From NCBI RefSeq assembly GCF_021155775.2, contig NC_060237.1:25758778-25822777 (forward strand): a stretch of DNA of 64,000 nucleotides, written 5' to 3'. Shown one piece after another: positions 33,285 through 46,588 of the stretch. This stretch comes from Neodiprion pinetum. Taxonomy: Eukaryota > Arthropoda > Insecta > Hymenoptera > Diprionidae. The notes beneath the pieces were generated by a model that saw only the letters and a program-made list of their open reading frames with translations, ran no database searches and was not told the origin of the DNA. Both the position numbers and the translations under genes were made by a program. Every line of letters begins with the position of its first letter. The first letter of the stretch is position 1.

Positions 33285-34735
33285 CTTGCTGATACCTCGG
33301 TGATGGCACTGGCGACTTTATCCCGACGATCCGACCCTTATATACCGCAAGAAAGACACAGGGAAACACGCCCATGGTTGTTAACGTAATTACGGAGTTA
33401 ATTAAAACTACGTATTACAGAGTTTTGCGTAAAAATACGGGTCCCTGTATCGGACAAATTATAGGCCTTGGCTTCCTACTGCAAAAGATTGGGTGATGCC
33501 TTTCGCGAATACCTCTTCTGCTTGTGCGTTACACGGAACTCGGAAGACAGCTGGTAATTTTAGATCATACCAACCTACACCTTATCAGATATCCACCTGC
33601 ACCGTCTATCGGTAAAGTATATTATGTACTTATCCATTTTTATTTGTAGAGATCGTGCGAACCGTTTATCAAACCGATCAATGTTGGAGATAATTTAACA
33701 ACCGTGGAGAAAGAGACTTACAATTAGAAAAGAAAACAGAGCTTTTAGAGAAAGTTTCATTTTGAAATACCCAATTTACAGTATAAAACGGAAGGGTTAT
33801 TCCAGCAGAATTGAGCCGTATATGAAATGCGCTTATTACCGGGTTTGGTTGAATTTCTTGCCAAGTTTTTGTTTTCAAATACGAACCTCGATTAAGGACA
33901 TCTCGAAAATTGTTATTTTGTTTGTTATTTGGTATTATAATTAACAGCGAACAAAATGTATGGTCAACTTGCATTTTATTTCGTAACAAAAAAAGTATTA
34001 ATATTACATTTTTCTAGTCATACTCGCTCTGAACGCTTGTAGGATCACTACAAGTGTTTTCATGCCGCATGAAACATATTTTCAAAACATCAGAAAATTT
34101 TTCATTAGATTGGGTGAAGCTACACAGCTGTAAGATTATCAGGAATTTCATCAAATATCATGACAGCTGTCTATATTTATATTCATCGATTTTGCACACA
34201 GAAGCACAAAGTTAGCTAAATTTTAAGACTAGTTCGGATTCTTAAGAACGAAATTATAATTTTTTGCTACAACGTCTTGAATATTTTACTAGAAAGTCGA
34301 ATTCATGTAACTCGAAAACAAAATCTTTCAATGCGCTATAATATTTCGGGAGTAATTTTTTACCGATATTTTGAACTCGCAAAAAGAGTGGTCGAAATCG
34401 GCAATTATCTGCTCAACCAGTGGCAAGGTACCGCTGGAACAGCCCGAGGGTAAAAACTTAACACATTTGTAAACATACCGAGTATATAATATACAACAAA
34501 TTAACATCGTACGTGGCTTTCGATTTCCTAAGCATTTTTAATCGAGCCATATTGTCTTGAAGCCTAAAAGAGTCGAGTGAAAATGGAATTTAGCATTTTT
34601 TCACCCTTTCGAACGAGAGCATCCGTCGTCACTCGAGGCGTTGATTATAAGCCCAGACTAATTTGGTTCTGTGGTTCGTCTCGCTGTGGATTAATTACAG
34701 TCTAGTGAGGGTTATAATTATGTTGAATCTACCGA
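33285..34735. other. Intergenic region
   Basis: The left edge holds the promoter of the 32112-33284 gene. The right part is probably the 3' untranslated region of the next gene; a reverse-complement AATAAA lies at 33975-33980. No coding sequence is supported. Confidence 0.5.
33337..33344 (-). promoter_or_regulatory. TATA box of the Ala/Gln-rich protein gene
   Basis: The - strand reads TATATAAG about 55 bp upstream of the start codon at 33284. Confidence 0.6.
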
Positions 34736-37700
34736 TTAGATCCCGGTCAGATCATGCACGATTTTCGGGCTGCTTGGATCAATCGCGAACGCGTCAAAAC
34801 TGAACGAGGAATCCGGTTGTGCCAGAGTTTTTACAGCGGTACTTGCGTGGCCGTGATAATCGCGGGATTCCGGGGCCTTTTTGTTGTCCGACTTCCATGC
34901 ACTTCCGGTCGAGTAAGAATAAGAGTCACCCTTTTCGTATCCGTTGTCGTTCTCCGGCGACTTGTAGGACGACCTACTCGATTTAACGTAAGATTCCTTC
35001 TTCGGCGACTTCTTCACTGCGGAATACGAGTCTCCGGTGGGACTCTTTTTGTACTTCGAATACTCTTGGCTCTTGGGACTCTTGTAGCCGAATGAGTCTT
35101 CGTGAATTACCTTCGGTGATCTATTGTAGGATCGGACGTTCGACCCGTAACCTTCGCTGTCACCGCTCTTCGGACCCTTTCGGTACTTTTGCGACGAGTG
35201 ACTGCCGTAGTTTCTGCTCTCTTCGGGCTCTTCTTCGTGGGCCTGATGACGAGACTCTTTGGACTTAGAGTTGTACCTTGTAACAGGTTCGGTGCCTTCG
35301 ATCTCCGGTACCTCCTTTACGTGGACGTATTCTGGAGACACAGATCAGATGATCAGTTCGAGGATAATCGTCATTCAATGAGAACCGAATCTAACGTATA
35401 CTCGGAAAAATTCGTTTCCTACTTACTACTCTGCGGGAGTTCTCGTTTGTACGAGTCTTCGAATTCCTGTTCGAAATCCTGCCCGTAGGAATTAAACGCC
35501 GCGAGTTCTCCTTCTTCCTCCGCTTGCTCTTGTCGCTCGTTCTTCCGGCTCTCTTCTCCCGGGTACTCGTACCTGCTTGGTCTGGATTGCGGTGATCTGT
35601 AATTGGCGTGGTGGGTCGTTGAGTGCCCGTCGTAGTCGTCATCGTCGTCGGCAGACGAGTGGTGATGATACCTCGACGACGGTCCGTCGTCTTCGGCTTC
35701 TTCGTCCGACGAAGGCTTTGAGTACCTGCCGAATTTATCCTCGTACGACTCGAAGGGGTAACCGGTGGACGGCTTGAAGTCACTTTCCGCGCTGGACTCC
35801 TTGACGTACGATCCGCGATGCGGTGATTCGTCCTCTACGTCATCGTGCTGAGGACCGTACTCCCTCTCGATCGCTCTGTAACCTGGAAAAATAACAAATT
35901 AGAACCAATCCAAGGAGGTGGTAGTTTTTTGCCACGTACCCTCGTCCACTTCGTCCTCGTCAAAATCGTGCGGGTCAGGCGCGGGCGGCTTCTTCTTCTT
36001 GATTATTTCAACGTCATCGCGATTCTCTCCCAAGGGTCTACCGCTTACCGAAGGGTGATGAACGACGGAAGATACTGGACGAATAACTGGTACGGCTGGT
36101 GCTGCTGGCGCTGCTGGTACTACTGGCAGAGCTGGTTTCCCGCCGAACTGGAGTTGGGGTTGACTCTTGATGTGCTGGTAGCTACCTGCTGCGGGTCTTT
36201 CCTGGTTGTAACCTAGTCCAGTGTTGATACTGGCACCCTTGTACTGTGGGAACTGAGGACTGCCATTGGCGCTCTTTACGGGAATGACTTGAGGTTGACT
36301 AGGTTGTTGGTTGTTTAGGAACGGCAGAAGATTCGGCGTCAAGCTCTTGGTGAAGTCGGCAAGGAAGTTGAATTCAGTTTGCGCTTGAGCTGGCGAGGCG
36401 GTCTCGAGAGCAATTGGCTGACTGTGGATGACCTGAGCAAAGCCCGGGAAGTCTTTGGCGCTTTGCAGCTGAAGAAGTGGTAGCGGTATCTTCTTACCCT
36501 CGAAGTCCACGGTCACTGGACCTAAACTGGCGCTCTGCTGGACAGCCGGTATGAAGTTGGAAGCGCTTTGATGGTACGGTGCGTACATCTGCGAAAAATC
36601 TGAACTCCTCTGCTCCGGAATATTGGTCTTTGGAGCGTTTTGCTGAACTTGGGAAGATGCGGCTAGAGCTGGACTCGGCTGCAGGAAGTAAGGTGAGGCT
36701 TGGGTATAGCTCGTTACTTCTTGAGTCGGGTAAGAGAATAAGCTCGGATCGATGTAAGACACCGTCTGGTGATTTGGCGCGTAAGTCACTTGGGACTTCT
36801 GGGCTCCTTGTTGCTCGAATGGCGCCTGCAAGAATCCGGCATTCTGCTGATTTTCAACGGGGCTAGCACCAGTGGTAAAAATCGTGTAGTACGGGGTGTT
36901 GAATATTCCTGCACTTTGGATCTGACCACTCTGGGCATTCTGGGCCTGAGATAGGCCAGTCAAGGGTTTCGCGTTCTGGAACCTACCGAAGTTCGGTGCG
37001 TTCTGAGCAGCCACTGGTTGAATTTGAGGCGTGAACACCGCCGTGTATCCGGAGTTCTCAGCCTGATTTGGAATCCCGTGATTCTGTGGAGCGCTGTACC
37101 CGACATTTCCGTAACCTTGTCCAGCATTTCCGTTATAGTTCTCTTTAGCCGCCGTGTAACTTTGACTGGTATACGGCGAAGCTTGCTGAGCACCGGCGTT
37201 CTGGTTGTTGTAAGTTATTTTTTGGTCGTAGATTTTTGCGGGGGAATACGCGGCCGTTGATTCAGGGCTGCTGCCCTGCTGAATGTACTGGCCACCGATC
37301 GGACTCGCAGCAGTGGGACTCGTGCTTGGATTAACCGATTTTGACGGATAGCTGTTCTGGCTGGCCCAACTCTTTGTTCCAATTTGAACGATCCCGCGTT
37401 TCAACTTTGGTCCAGTTGCTTCTGCTACGTCAACCGATGATGCCACCGATGCTGTTGGTGATCCTGTAGAGGCAACCGCATCGTTTGATGCCGCTGCTAT
37501 CGCAGCGGCGAAGAGAAGCGCTGCACTGTAAGCCTGCAACAAATAAACGGTCGGTAATATTTATCGCAAAAGGTGTGTCACGGTTTTTTTTTTTTTTTTT
37601 ATAGCGTTAGTGGATTAAGACGAAGAGTCGAAATTTTGAAATCACGCGGTGGCGAGAATTTATTATCTATGCGTCTTGCGCATGTTGTTGATGACACTTC

Positions 37701-37847
37701 AATATATCCACTTATATCATTATATCACACAGGTTCGGGAGGCCGAAATGTTGAACATATTTTGTACAATCTACCCCAATGCGAATTAACAGACATTGCC
37801 GAGGTTGTGAAATACATTTGCTTTCAACGTACCAGCATAGTACCCAT
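34736..37847 (-). CDS. Large secreted Gln/Ser/Tyr-rich protein with acidic and Lys-Ser-Pro regions
   Basis: The main exons are 37533-35940, 35882-35427 and 35331-34736, which join in phase. The preferred first exon is 37847-37833 (M-G-T-M-L before GTACGT), giving 886 aa with signal peptide MGTMLAYSAALLFAAAIAAA. A KLKR site at residues 48-51 is a likely processing site. Residues about 55-520 are Gln, Ser, Ala, Tyr and Pro-rich, with a less biased patch (VTVDFEGKKIPLPLLQLQ). The middle is acidic, with Asp/Glu runs and a His cluster (SSRYHHHSSADDDDDYDGHS). The C-terminal exon is basic, with repeated [YK]-K-S-P units, and ends PKIVHDLTGI. I do not recognise the family. A TATAAAAG box lies about 60 bp upstream of this start. 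An alternative first exon around 38150-38206 with a CAG/GTGAGC donor is also in phase and would give a longer N-terminus. Confidence 0.8.
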
Positions 37848-40021
37848 TTTCGGATACCGTACAGTTCAATCGCTCGATGCCAACTGGCGTGATTCGTTAT
37901 TTCAGGCTCTTTTATATTCGAAGACAACTGATGCGGATCGACTGAGCACAAGAGAGACTTTTCTAAAATGTATAAAAACGGAGAACCTGAAAAACCGCCG
38001 AACCTCCCTGCCGTGCCGCGCCGCACCGTCAGATTACGGACGAGTTGCGGACAGCATGCCTGTCATCACAGTTGCCGAGTCCTTAAGGCGCATGAGGTTG
38101 TATTAAAAAATAAATTCTTCCATGACTAATGAAGGTTGCTCACCTGCCGTGCTGAGAAAGTTGTGGGCAAAATTTTTATTTGCTCCACTCTACGTCGCAT
38201 TATGTGCCGTATATTCAATTTTATCCACCGTCAGATTTAAAAAAGGTTTTTCTTTCTCTCCATTTGCACGTTCGGACCATAATTGTGCGTTTGACTCTGC
38301 CTTCGTGTCGGTGATGAAAATTTCTTTTGCTACCGGAAATTGCGAGTATAAATATATTTGCTGATAAATTTTTTCATTCGGTTCGCGTGTTCGGCCTTGC
38401 GTGACGTTATGGTATGTTATACGTGGGTATAATGTACTCGCCAATAGTGACCAAGTTCAATTTTTGTTCATATTATAATCAACGTCTCAGCCGATTGATC
38501 CCGTACAACAATATTTCACGCTTTTTCTAGATCCGTGTTTTCGATTATCTCTTTCTATAACGAATACAAATGTCATCGTTGAAACTCTGTCACCATTCCT
38601 GTTTGTTAGTGATTGTCAAAGCAATTCTCTTTTACAATCATGAGCTCATTTAACGCTCTCTCTTTCCATCGTTGTGCACGTTATACGTGTAGATTGACAC
38701 AAAACCTTTCAGCCCTCTGTTTTGGTGGCACGGTATCCGAAGATTGGTATCGATCGCAATGATGACACATTGATAGATTGGATGGAGTAAGATATTGAGT
38801 AACTTTGACTGGCGAATAATCTGTTTTAAGTAAAAAACGTGCGCGATTGCTAGGCTATAGCCAAAGTTACGACATAACTGGAATTGTCTTTCTGATCTAC
38901 TGTTACGAATACCATTGAACCTAAGAAATATGTGGTATTGTGGTCACGGAGCAGCGATCCACTGAAATGCTTATTACCCAGAATCCAAGGTAGATAGATT
39001 TGGAAAGAGAATGTGGCACTCGAAGACTGAAGTCATTTTAGCTTTTTCCAGTAACTGCAGAATGCAGTTACGCTCTATGAAAGTGAAAACTAACTTGATT
39101 CGTGAAAACAAACACGTTCGGGTAATTTAACTTAGCGTTAACCCCGCATCTACTCAATTAATTTAACGTTGTTTGTCATTGATGATTACCTATTTGCATA
39201 CCGGCCGCAAGAAGTGAGAGCAGTATAAACAACAATCGATACTCTCGTTTTTCATGACTTGCATAAATGATTGTCATGTTCGTTTAGTCTATTCCGGTTC
39301 CTTCAATTTTCACTTTTAACGCAATCAATTTCTCGCGATCGAACGGCCGACGAAATTACTCGAGGTTAAAATGAAATTTACACCGAGTATTTCTGGGAAA
39401 CCGTGATAGGAATTTCCCATTGGTTAAACAATCCTATAAAGCTCATGTTTTTTTTATTTTCATTGGTTACCTTATGTACAAAGCATTAGAGTATAAATCA
39501 TAACAAAATAATTCAGTCAATATAATCCATCGGGATGTCCTAATTCGAGCTTAAAACTAATCGTAAATTCTAATTGATAATATTGCGTACGTAAACGGAA
39601 GAAAAAAATACAGAAAATATTCACTACTATAAGATAATTTGTACGTCGCGTTTTCATTTAGTCAGCAGTTTCTGCTAATATTATCGCGATCGAGAATTGA
39701 AATTTAACGAGTTCTGTTAATTCTACTCAAGGTCTGTGTGTAATCGATTGAACAATAAAACAAATATTATATTGTAATTGCAAAGTAGCGCCTCGTATAA
39801 CACTTATAAAATTGCAAATGCATTGGCAAGCAACAGTTGCGAAGCACCGTTTCTCAAATATTTGTTTTATCGACTCGTCACGCGATTTTGTCAGGCTCAC
39901 CTTGAATCGCCAAATTTCTAGCAAGTAAAAGACTGCGCTCAAACAATCAACAACTACATAACGTAACGTCTAAATTATTCATACAATCTATGCGACAGTA
40001 TAATTAATTCACACGCAGCAG
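37848..40021. other. Intergenic region with possible alternative first exon
   Basis: The left part holds the promoter of the 34736-37847 gene and an alternative in-phase first exon at about 38150-38206. A reverse-complement AATAAA at 39453-39458 may be the poly(A) signal of the next gene, about 560 bp beyond its stop. Nothing else is supported. Confidence 0.45.
37909..37916 (-). promoter_or_regulatory. TATA box of the 34736-37847 gene
   Basis: The - strand reads TATAAAAG about 60 bp upstream of the proposed start codon at 37847, which is one reason for preferring that start. Confidence 0.5.
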
Positions 40022-43000
40022 CTATTGAACCCCGCTTTTTTGCGTTCGCGTCGAATTCGTGTTCATCGCCTCAAAAATCTTGAGGTCCGATTTTCCCTCG
40101 AATGTTTTTGATCTCTCTGTGGGAAACTCGGCATTCCTCTCATCCCGACGCTCCGTGTCGTTTTGAGACCCCCTTTCTCCTTCCTCCGCTATTCCTTCCT
40201 TCTTCCCGAAGTGATACTTCGTATTTCCAGCCGGCAGCCGTTTGTTCTTACGTAACAATCCCATCAGGTTGTGCGTTCTCTGGTGGTTGAAATCGAAGTT
40301 GTGAAAGCCGGGCTTGTGGTAATCATCGGGGACCGGACTAGAGGTGGTAAGGCTGGGGTACCTCGAGTTCGGAAAACTTTGTCCTCGCAGTCCTGAGTAT
40401 GAGGTTTGATAATCGGCTTCGAACTCCTGGATTTCGTGATTGAACGACGTAGGTCTACTCTGGAGAAATTCCTGCCTCGGAGTATCAAAGCTGGAACTAT
40501 GGTGAGCTACGTTGCTCGCGGCTGCTTCTATCACCACTCCAGGACGTCGCGGTCTGCCAGGATATTTCGACTTGCCGCTATCGGAAGCCGGCAATTTGGG
40601 TACCCGTCTTTTCTTGGAAATCGGCTCGTTGAACGGGCTCTTCGAGACGAATGCATTCGGCTTGGGTGGTGTCAGGAATTCGTGGATAAAATCTACCTGG
40701 CCAATATCCGGGTCAAAGTTAAACTCCGGATGATTCAGGTCCGAGATTGTGGGTCTGGTTAGGTGGATGTTTGGTTTATAGTAGAATCTGACCGGTTCCA
40801 GGGAGACTGGTGGTGATTGCTTGACTTCTGTGAAATCTGGCGTTTGAGTTGGGAGTTTTTCGAAGGATTGGACGTCCCCGACCTCGGTACCAGAGTTAGT
40901 GAAGTGGGCCTCCAGGATCTGCTTGCTCGGTTTGATGTCAAGAGCGGAAAACTTGACGTTGCGGATATCGTCGTTGAGCTTTGGGGACGTTGTGACGGTG
41001 GAAATGTCCGAACTCTGAGCCTTGTGATCGTTGTTCCATTTCTGCGTGTTGTATATCGTCTTCAGAGATTCTTTGAACATTTCCTCCGCGTATTTTTGCA
41101 GGTCAGAGGTGAGCTTTGGCTTGGAGATGAGATCGTTATTGGAAAAATACGAGTTCTTGTAGAAGTTACCGCCTGGAATCAGCGGCACCAAATTCAGTCC
41201 CTGAAGCAGAGGTTCATGGAAGTTGTATTTACTGTTCAGAGCTTTTTGGGCTTTCAAAGTTTCCGTGCTCGGTACAAAGTTTATCGGATTATACGTCTCG
41301 GGAGTGTTCGGTTTTGAGTTGGTCGTCGGCGATGTCTTCTGGTCATTGTCCTTAACTCCGCGTTCCGTCAATGAACCGAGGTAGCTGTGAGCCGAGAGGG
41401 GCCCAATGGTCGACAGATTCGGGACTCTGAGAGACGTGTCGAATTCGGTTGTAGCGAAGATTGGAAACGGGGTTGTTAAACTAGCCCCCCCAAAACCGTT
41501 TGATTTTTCAAACGTGTTCTTGAGCATGTGGTCAGGAAGACTCGGTCTGATATTAGGATTAAGAATCTCAACGTTTTTCGTTCCTAAATACTGGGCCTGA
41601 GAATCGCCTGCCTTTGCAAAACCCCCGTTGGCCAAAACTTGCACGTTAGGATTTCCCAGTCTGCTGGCCCTCAGGGCCTGATTCTTTTGCAGCTCTTTCA
41701 GCTGATTCAAAGTGCTCTCAAATATCTCATTCGCTACTTTGAGTATTTGCTGATTTTGCTCCTTGTAAGTCTGGGCGATCGCATTTGACGCCTGAGATAT
41801 TTGTTCGACCTGATGATGCTGGTTCGAGTTTTGCACGCCTGCGTCGTTCTGGTTGTAGAAATTCAGCAAGGTCGGAGCAAGCTCGGCGCTTTGGGCGATT
41901 TCTTTTGTTTTCGGTAGCAAATTCTCGTGGCGAAAGGCTTGATAGAAGTTCTCTTGCAACTGAGACCTTAGATTTTGAGCGTTGATTTGATTCTGAATCT
42001 GATCACCAACTGCCAGACTAGCCGAGGCGAGATATTGCCCGTTTGATCCCGGGCTGCCAGTTTTTTTACCAATGTCTTCTGTCACCCTCACGTTTCCATT
42101 CGCCAGATAACTCGGTGTTGTCGAATAAGTTACAGCCGGACCGTGCACCATGTACAAATTGTGACCAGGTGGCAAATTTTGTCCTTGCAAACCGTGGTGG
42201 TTTACTTGAACGTTGTTGATGGGGGCAGATGGGCTGCCGTTTTGTTGGATATTTGCAAAAGTTTGCGGAGTAGGATGAGGGTTAAGAAACTGCGAATTGC
42301 TCTGAAGGTTTTGAATTTGATTACCGTTGGTAGTTTGATAGTTTTGTAAATTTTGGTTGGGATTATGCGCCGCGGTTTGAATCGGCGAATCGAAAGTGAC
42401 AGGTTGTAGATTTTGATTAGCGTTCGAGCTTTGCTGGTAAGAATTTTGATTGCTTAACAAAAACGGGTTTCTCACATTCTGTCCGAATTTGTACGTGGTT
42501 TGATAACTTTGTTGGGGTATCAGTACGGTTTGTACGGGATTCTGGAAAGTGTTTTGCCCAACGATTACTTCCGGAACCGACTGTTGTATTTTGACGTTCG
42601 AATTATGAAAATTTGCCGTATTCTTTCCGAGATTATGTCCCAAAATAGTTTGCGGTGTGTTCAAAATTGGAGCGATAGGAGCGACCGTTGGATCGTTATT
42701 AAACGCGACAGGCGTTGCAGTGACGAAATTCTGCAAAACCGCATTCGACAAGTCAAAGCCCTGACTGTTGCCCAGGGCAGTGGCATGATCGAAATTCGCT
42801 ACGGGAACGATGTTGACCTTTACCGGTAAAACAAGCTTCGGCTTTTCAACTTGATCAATTTCTATACCACTAGAGTGGGATATCTCGACATTCGGACTGA
42901 TGTTCGCCCAGCTGTTTCCCTTAGATTTCTTGTTTTGGTTATTATAAAACCTCTGCTTCCCGGCCTCGGAGTCCGTTGCAGGTACCTCGTATCCTCCCTC

Positions 43001-44614
43001 GTCCACCTCTTCTTCCCCTATCGGACTCTCACTTTCTAGCCACGCATTTGGCTTCGGTTTATGGTTTCGAATTTTCGGCCTAAACCGAGTCCTCGGTCTT
43101 TCGGTCTCTTCGATGTCCACCGAGCCCTCGAAGTTTCTATGTTCTTTTGGGAGTCGAGTCGAGTCGACAACGTGACTTGGCCTTCTTCTCTGTTTCCGTA
43201 ATCGCTTCGGCTTTTCCGTCACCTCTACGTACTCGTAATTCTCATCGGACAAGTCCCTCGACTCCTCGGTCTTCTCGTAGTGATGATTGCTCTCTTCCCT
43301 GTTGAATAGTGCTTCGTGCTCGAAGTAGCTCGCCGGTTCTTCGGGGCGAGGGATCAAATCGTCGTAGCTCTGACTCCCAGGCAATATGTTATCGAAGTCT
43401 GAAATCGTCTTGGCCTTCGTCGTCGAGTGTTGCTTTGCGTTTAGCCTCGGTGTGCGTCCGCTCTGGGAAGATTTCTTCTTCGGGTGTCTCTGGCGGTGAG
43501 TGACAACACGAGCTGCAGGAGGATTCGTTGGCTGGTTGTCGTAGTTTTGCTGCTGGTTCGTGTGTGAAATACTTTGTGTATTTTCCTCCTTCTGAGAGTT
43601 ATAATCCAGGGTTTCCACGGGTGAAAAGGTGTTGGTGAATTCTTTGTACCCATTTTTACTCCGGTGTTCGTTCATTCGGTTGTAGGAGAAAAATTGATCA
43701 TTGCTTGCCGCGTTTCTTTGGCTTTGAGGGCCAAAATTTTCACCGTAATTTATCCCGTTATAATTAGCCGTTTTCTTACCGCGTCCACTAACGTCGTCGA
43801 AATAATTTTTCTCCCTCTCGTGATTTCGCCGATCTTCGTAGTAGCGCGTTTCTCTATTATCATTAACTTTCTCTCTGTTACGTGAGTTTTGATTAGATCC
43901 GGTAAGGCTGTTGTAAAAATTCTGATAATCAGCCACGGTTGGAGTATGACTATTTATTTTCAATAATTCAAAGTCATCCGTCGAGTCCTGAGAGTCGGAG
44001 GACCTTCTGTTGGAAAACGGCTGAGTCAGGCTGAGGAAAATTCTCGCCTCGGTTGAGTAAAACGGATCATTTTCCAACGATTTCTCCTCCGGTTTCGGGT
44101 AACCCGGTTCTCTTATAAAAAGAGAGAGATGCTCCTCGGTGCTGAAATTTTTGTCAAGACGATTTTCTACTACGATAGTTTCTTCTTCCGCGGTTAGAGT
44201 ATCGCTTTCCGGTGTTATTGGCACGAAACCGTTAGCATTTTCGTAACGAATCGTTGTGGCATCCACCTCTTGGAAAGGCCTCTCCAAGGTCGAGTGATTT
44301 GCGGTAATGTTTTGCAATCTAGCGACCGATTCTGCAGCCACTTGATCCGGTTCTTTATCAATATTAGACGAGTTTCTCGAGGCAGTGCTCCATCGGCTGG
44401 ACAGTAGCAGGATCACAATCTGTGAAACGTTCGAAGGATTTTAACGCTATTTCGCAAATGAAGATCAAATAACGTCAATGAACGGTATTCGAAACCGCGG
44501 ATCAATTGCGGAAGGATTAAATGAATGCAATTTTTCTTTTCTCGAATACCGAATTAAAACACGGTATGGATTAACGAAACTTACGTGACAAGAGAACCTT
44601 TTCCATGGCCACAT
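40022..44614 (-). CDS. Very large secreted Asn/Gln-rich protein, mostly one 4.4-kb exon
   Basis: Exon 1 (44614-44585) encodes ten residues and ends at a CAC/GTAAGT donor; exon 2 (44419-40022) continues in phase 0, giving about 1475 aa. The joined N-terminus MWPWKRFSCHIVILLLSS is a signal peptide that neither exon encodes alone. The first third is polar and charged, with basic stretches (RVVTHRQRHPKKKS, RLRKQRRRPSHVV) and acidic runs. The middle, about residues 550-900, is strongly Asn/Gln-rich (QNLQPVTFDSPIQT, NPNQNLQNYQTTNG). The last third is more mixed, with Pro-rich and Tyr-containing segments. There are almost no Cys. I do not recognise a family or domain. Composition suggests a disordered or aggregating extracellular matrix protein, which is inference. 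The absence of stop codons over 1,466 codons makes the frame certain. Confidence 0.88.
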
Positions 44615-46588
44615 TTTTTGACTAACAAAAAAAAAAAGAAAACAAATTTATCCGCACTTTTTCAAGCAATGAATCACACGATATTTTTTCCACACATTTA
44701 TTCTCGTCGTTACTGCAAAACTATGAATTATCGGGGACTGAGTTGTTCATGGAAGAACTTTCTTGGGAGAACTGAGCCACACACGATGCGTACAATTTTC
44801 TTTATACACTCCGGTGACCAAGTGAAAAATATCGTTCTAAATATTATACTATATACTTCTCGCGTCTTTCCTAGGATACTTTCATTTGTGGCACGCGACT
44901 GACGTCGGGAAAATTTTGTCTCAATATCTCGACGAAGATCACATGTTCTCGCAAGTATCGGGAATCTTTTATTTGTCAAGTAGATCCAGCCGTCTCGATC
45001 GATACTTCAAATACCTGTAACTGCAAATTCACTGGACCCCATCTCCGCACTGTTTTATATCGTTAAACAAAAAAATATTCTCGGAATTCTGTGACTCGCA
45101 TGACGCAACGTTTCCAGCCGAAGCGGTGAGTTGTGTAAAAGTTATTAAAAAGCGTAGGCAAATACGGTGAAAAAAATTTATCTTTACCAGCGTAATTTTA
45201 TTCCATACAACGATTTGGCTACCAACGCTGAGCGATTTCCGAATCACCGTTTGCTCGCGTGGCTCGCTGCATCGCAAAGTTTTGGTCAATTATTTTACCG
45301 CGGTCAAGGAACTCCTACGCGCTCTATAACACACGTGTTATGCTCAGTGCGCGCGGCAGAAGCGTCGACACGATTTACACTTGAAAAATAACTTTATACC
45401 GCGATGAATATCGTTTAGCAACTCGCACACACGCATTTTACGGTCTCCACAAACAAACGGTGAAACATGATTTTTTCCAATGCACATTGTGCAGCTTCGA
45501 CAACGCAACTGTAACAACGCCTTGCATTTTAATTGCCTTTGTCAGATTTGCAGAGATATCAACGGAGCTCGTGTTTGTATAACGTGATGTTAACTTGGCT
45601 TAATCGTTATTGCCGTTTCGACTTTTATTTTACACTCAATTAACGATAATTAATTACCCCTCTGATGCACTAAAGCATGTAAAAATACGTCGAGTGTTCA
45701 ACTGTGGGTGCAAACGATATACGGGACATTTGGATCAATGGATTATGGAGAAAGTTTGTTTTTTATTATATTTCATTTTCATTAAACATATTTTTATACA
45801 TCGCTATTTATTTGATTTACATATATTATAGCGTGAAATCCTGAAAGTTTTTCTTCTCTAACAGGTATGATATCTATACATATAATAAAGCAGCGTTATA
45901 TTGCACAGTTTTAAAGAAAACCTTTTACTTATCTAAGTTTTATTAGGTACCTTTTCGAAGCGTCAAAATTTGGTTAGCTTATGAAAAGCGCTCGCGTACA
46001 TGTGTATATAACGATACGACAAAATTCGAATACATACACACGATCCGCATATTGATCACCTATCATTTGATCACAACGATCGTACGAACGAACGGATCTG
46101 AATTCATACGTATTGCACGGCTCCCTTATTAAATATTCGTAACTTACGTCTTAAAGCTTACACCTAAGATCGAGAACATTTGACGATCTGCCTTAATGAA
46201 CGGCATTCGGACGACCTTCCTGGCTTATGTATTGTAAAACAGAAAGAAAGGGAACGTGGTTTTTTTTTTTCTGAGGGATGAAGTGAAAGAAAAATGATCA
46301 TCATTGTACACTCTTCTCTGACCTAAATGACGTTGCCGGAACAGAAAAGAACTTACTTTCTTCAGAAATCGCGACAACGTGACGGAATCTCTCAGCAGCG
46401 CGCAGTGTTGTAGATATTGTATCGATGGAAAGTTTGCGAAGTATGGTTATAAGAATAAAAGAAGAAAAATAAACAAATTCAACGGCGCGACAAACATATT
46501 CCAGAATATAACTAGACAATAAATTAATTAGAAACAGATGAATCCTGTGTCAAGTACGTTTCAAAATCGATTACAAATATTTTGAATT
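44615..46588. other. Intergenic region
   Basis: About 2 kb. A - strand TATATAG at 44849-44855 is a possible TATA element for the 40022-44614 gene, but its distance of about 235 bp from the start codon is long. The right part probably includes the 3' untranslated region of the next gene. No coding sequence is supported. Confidence 0.45.
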
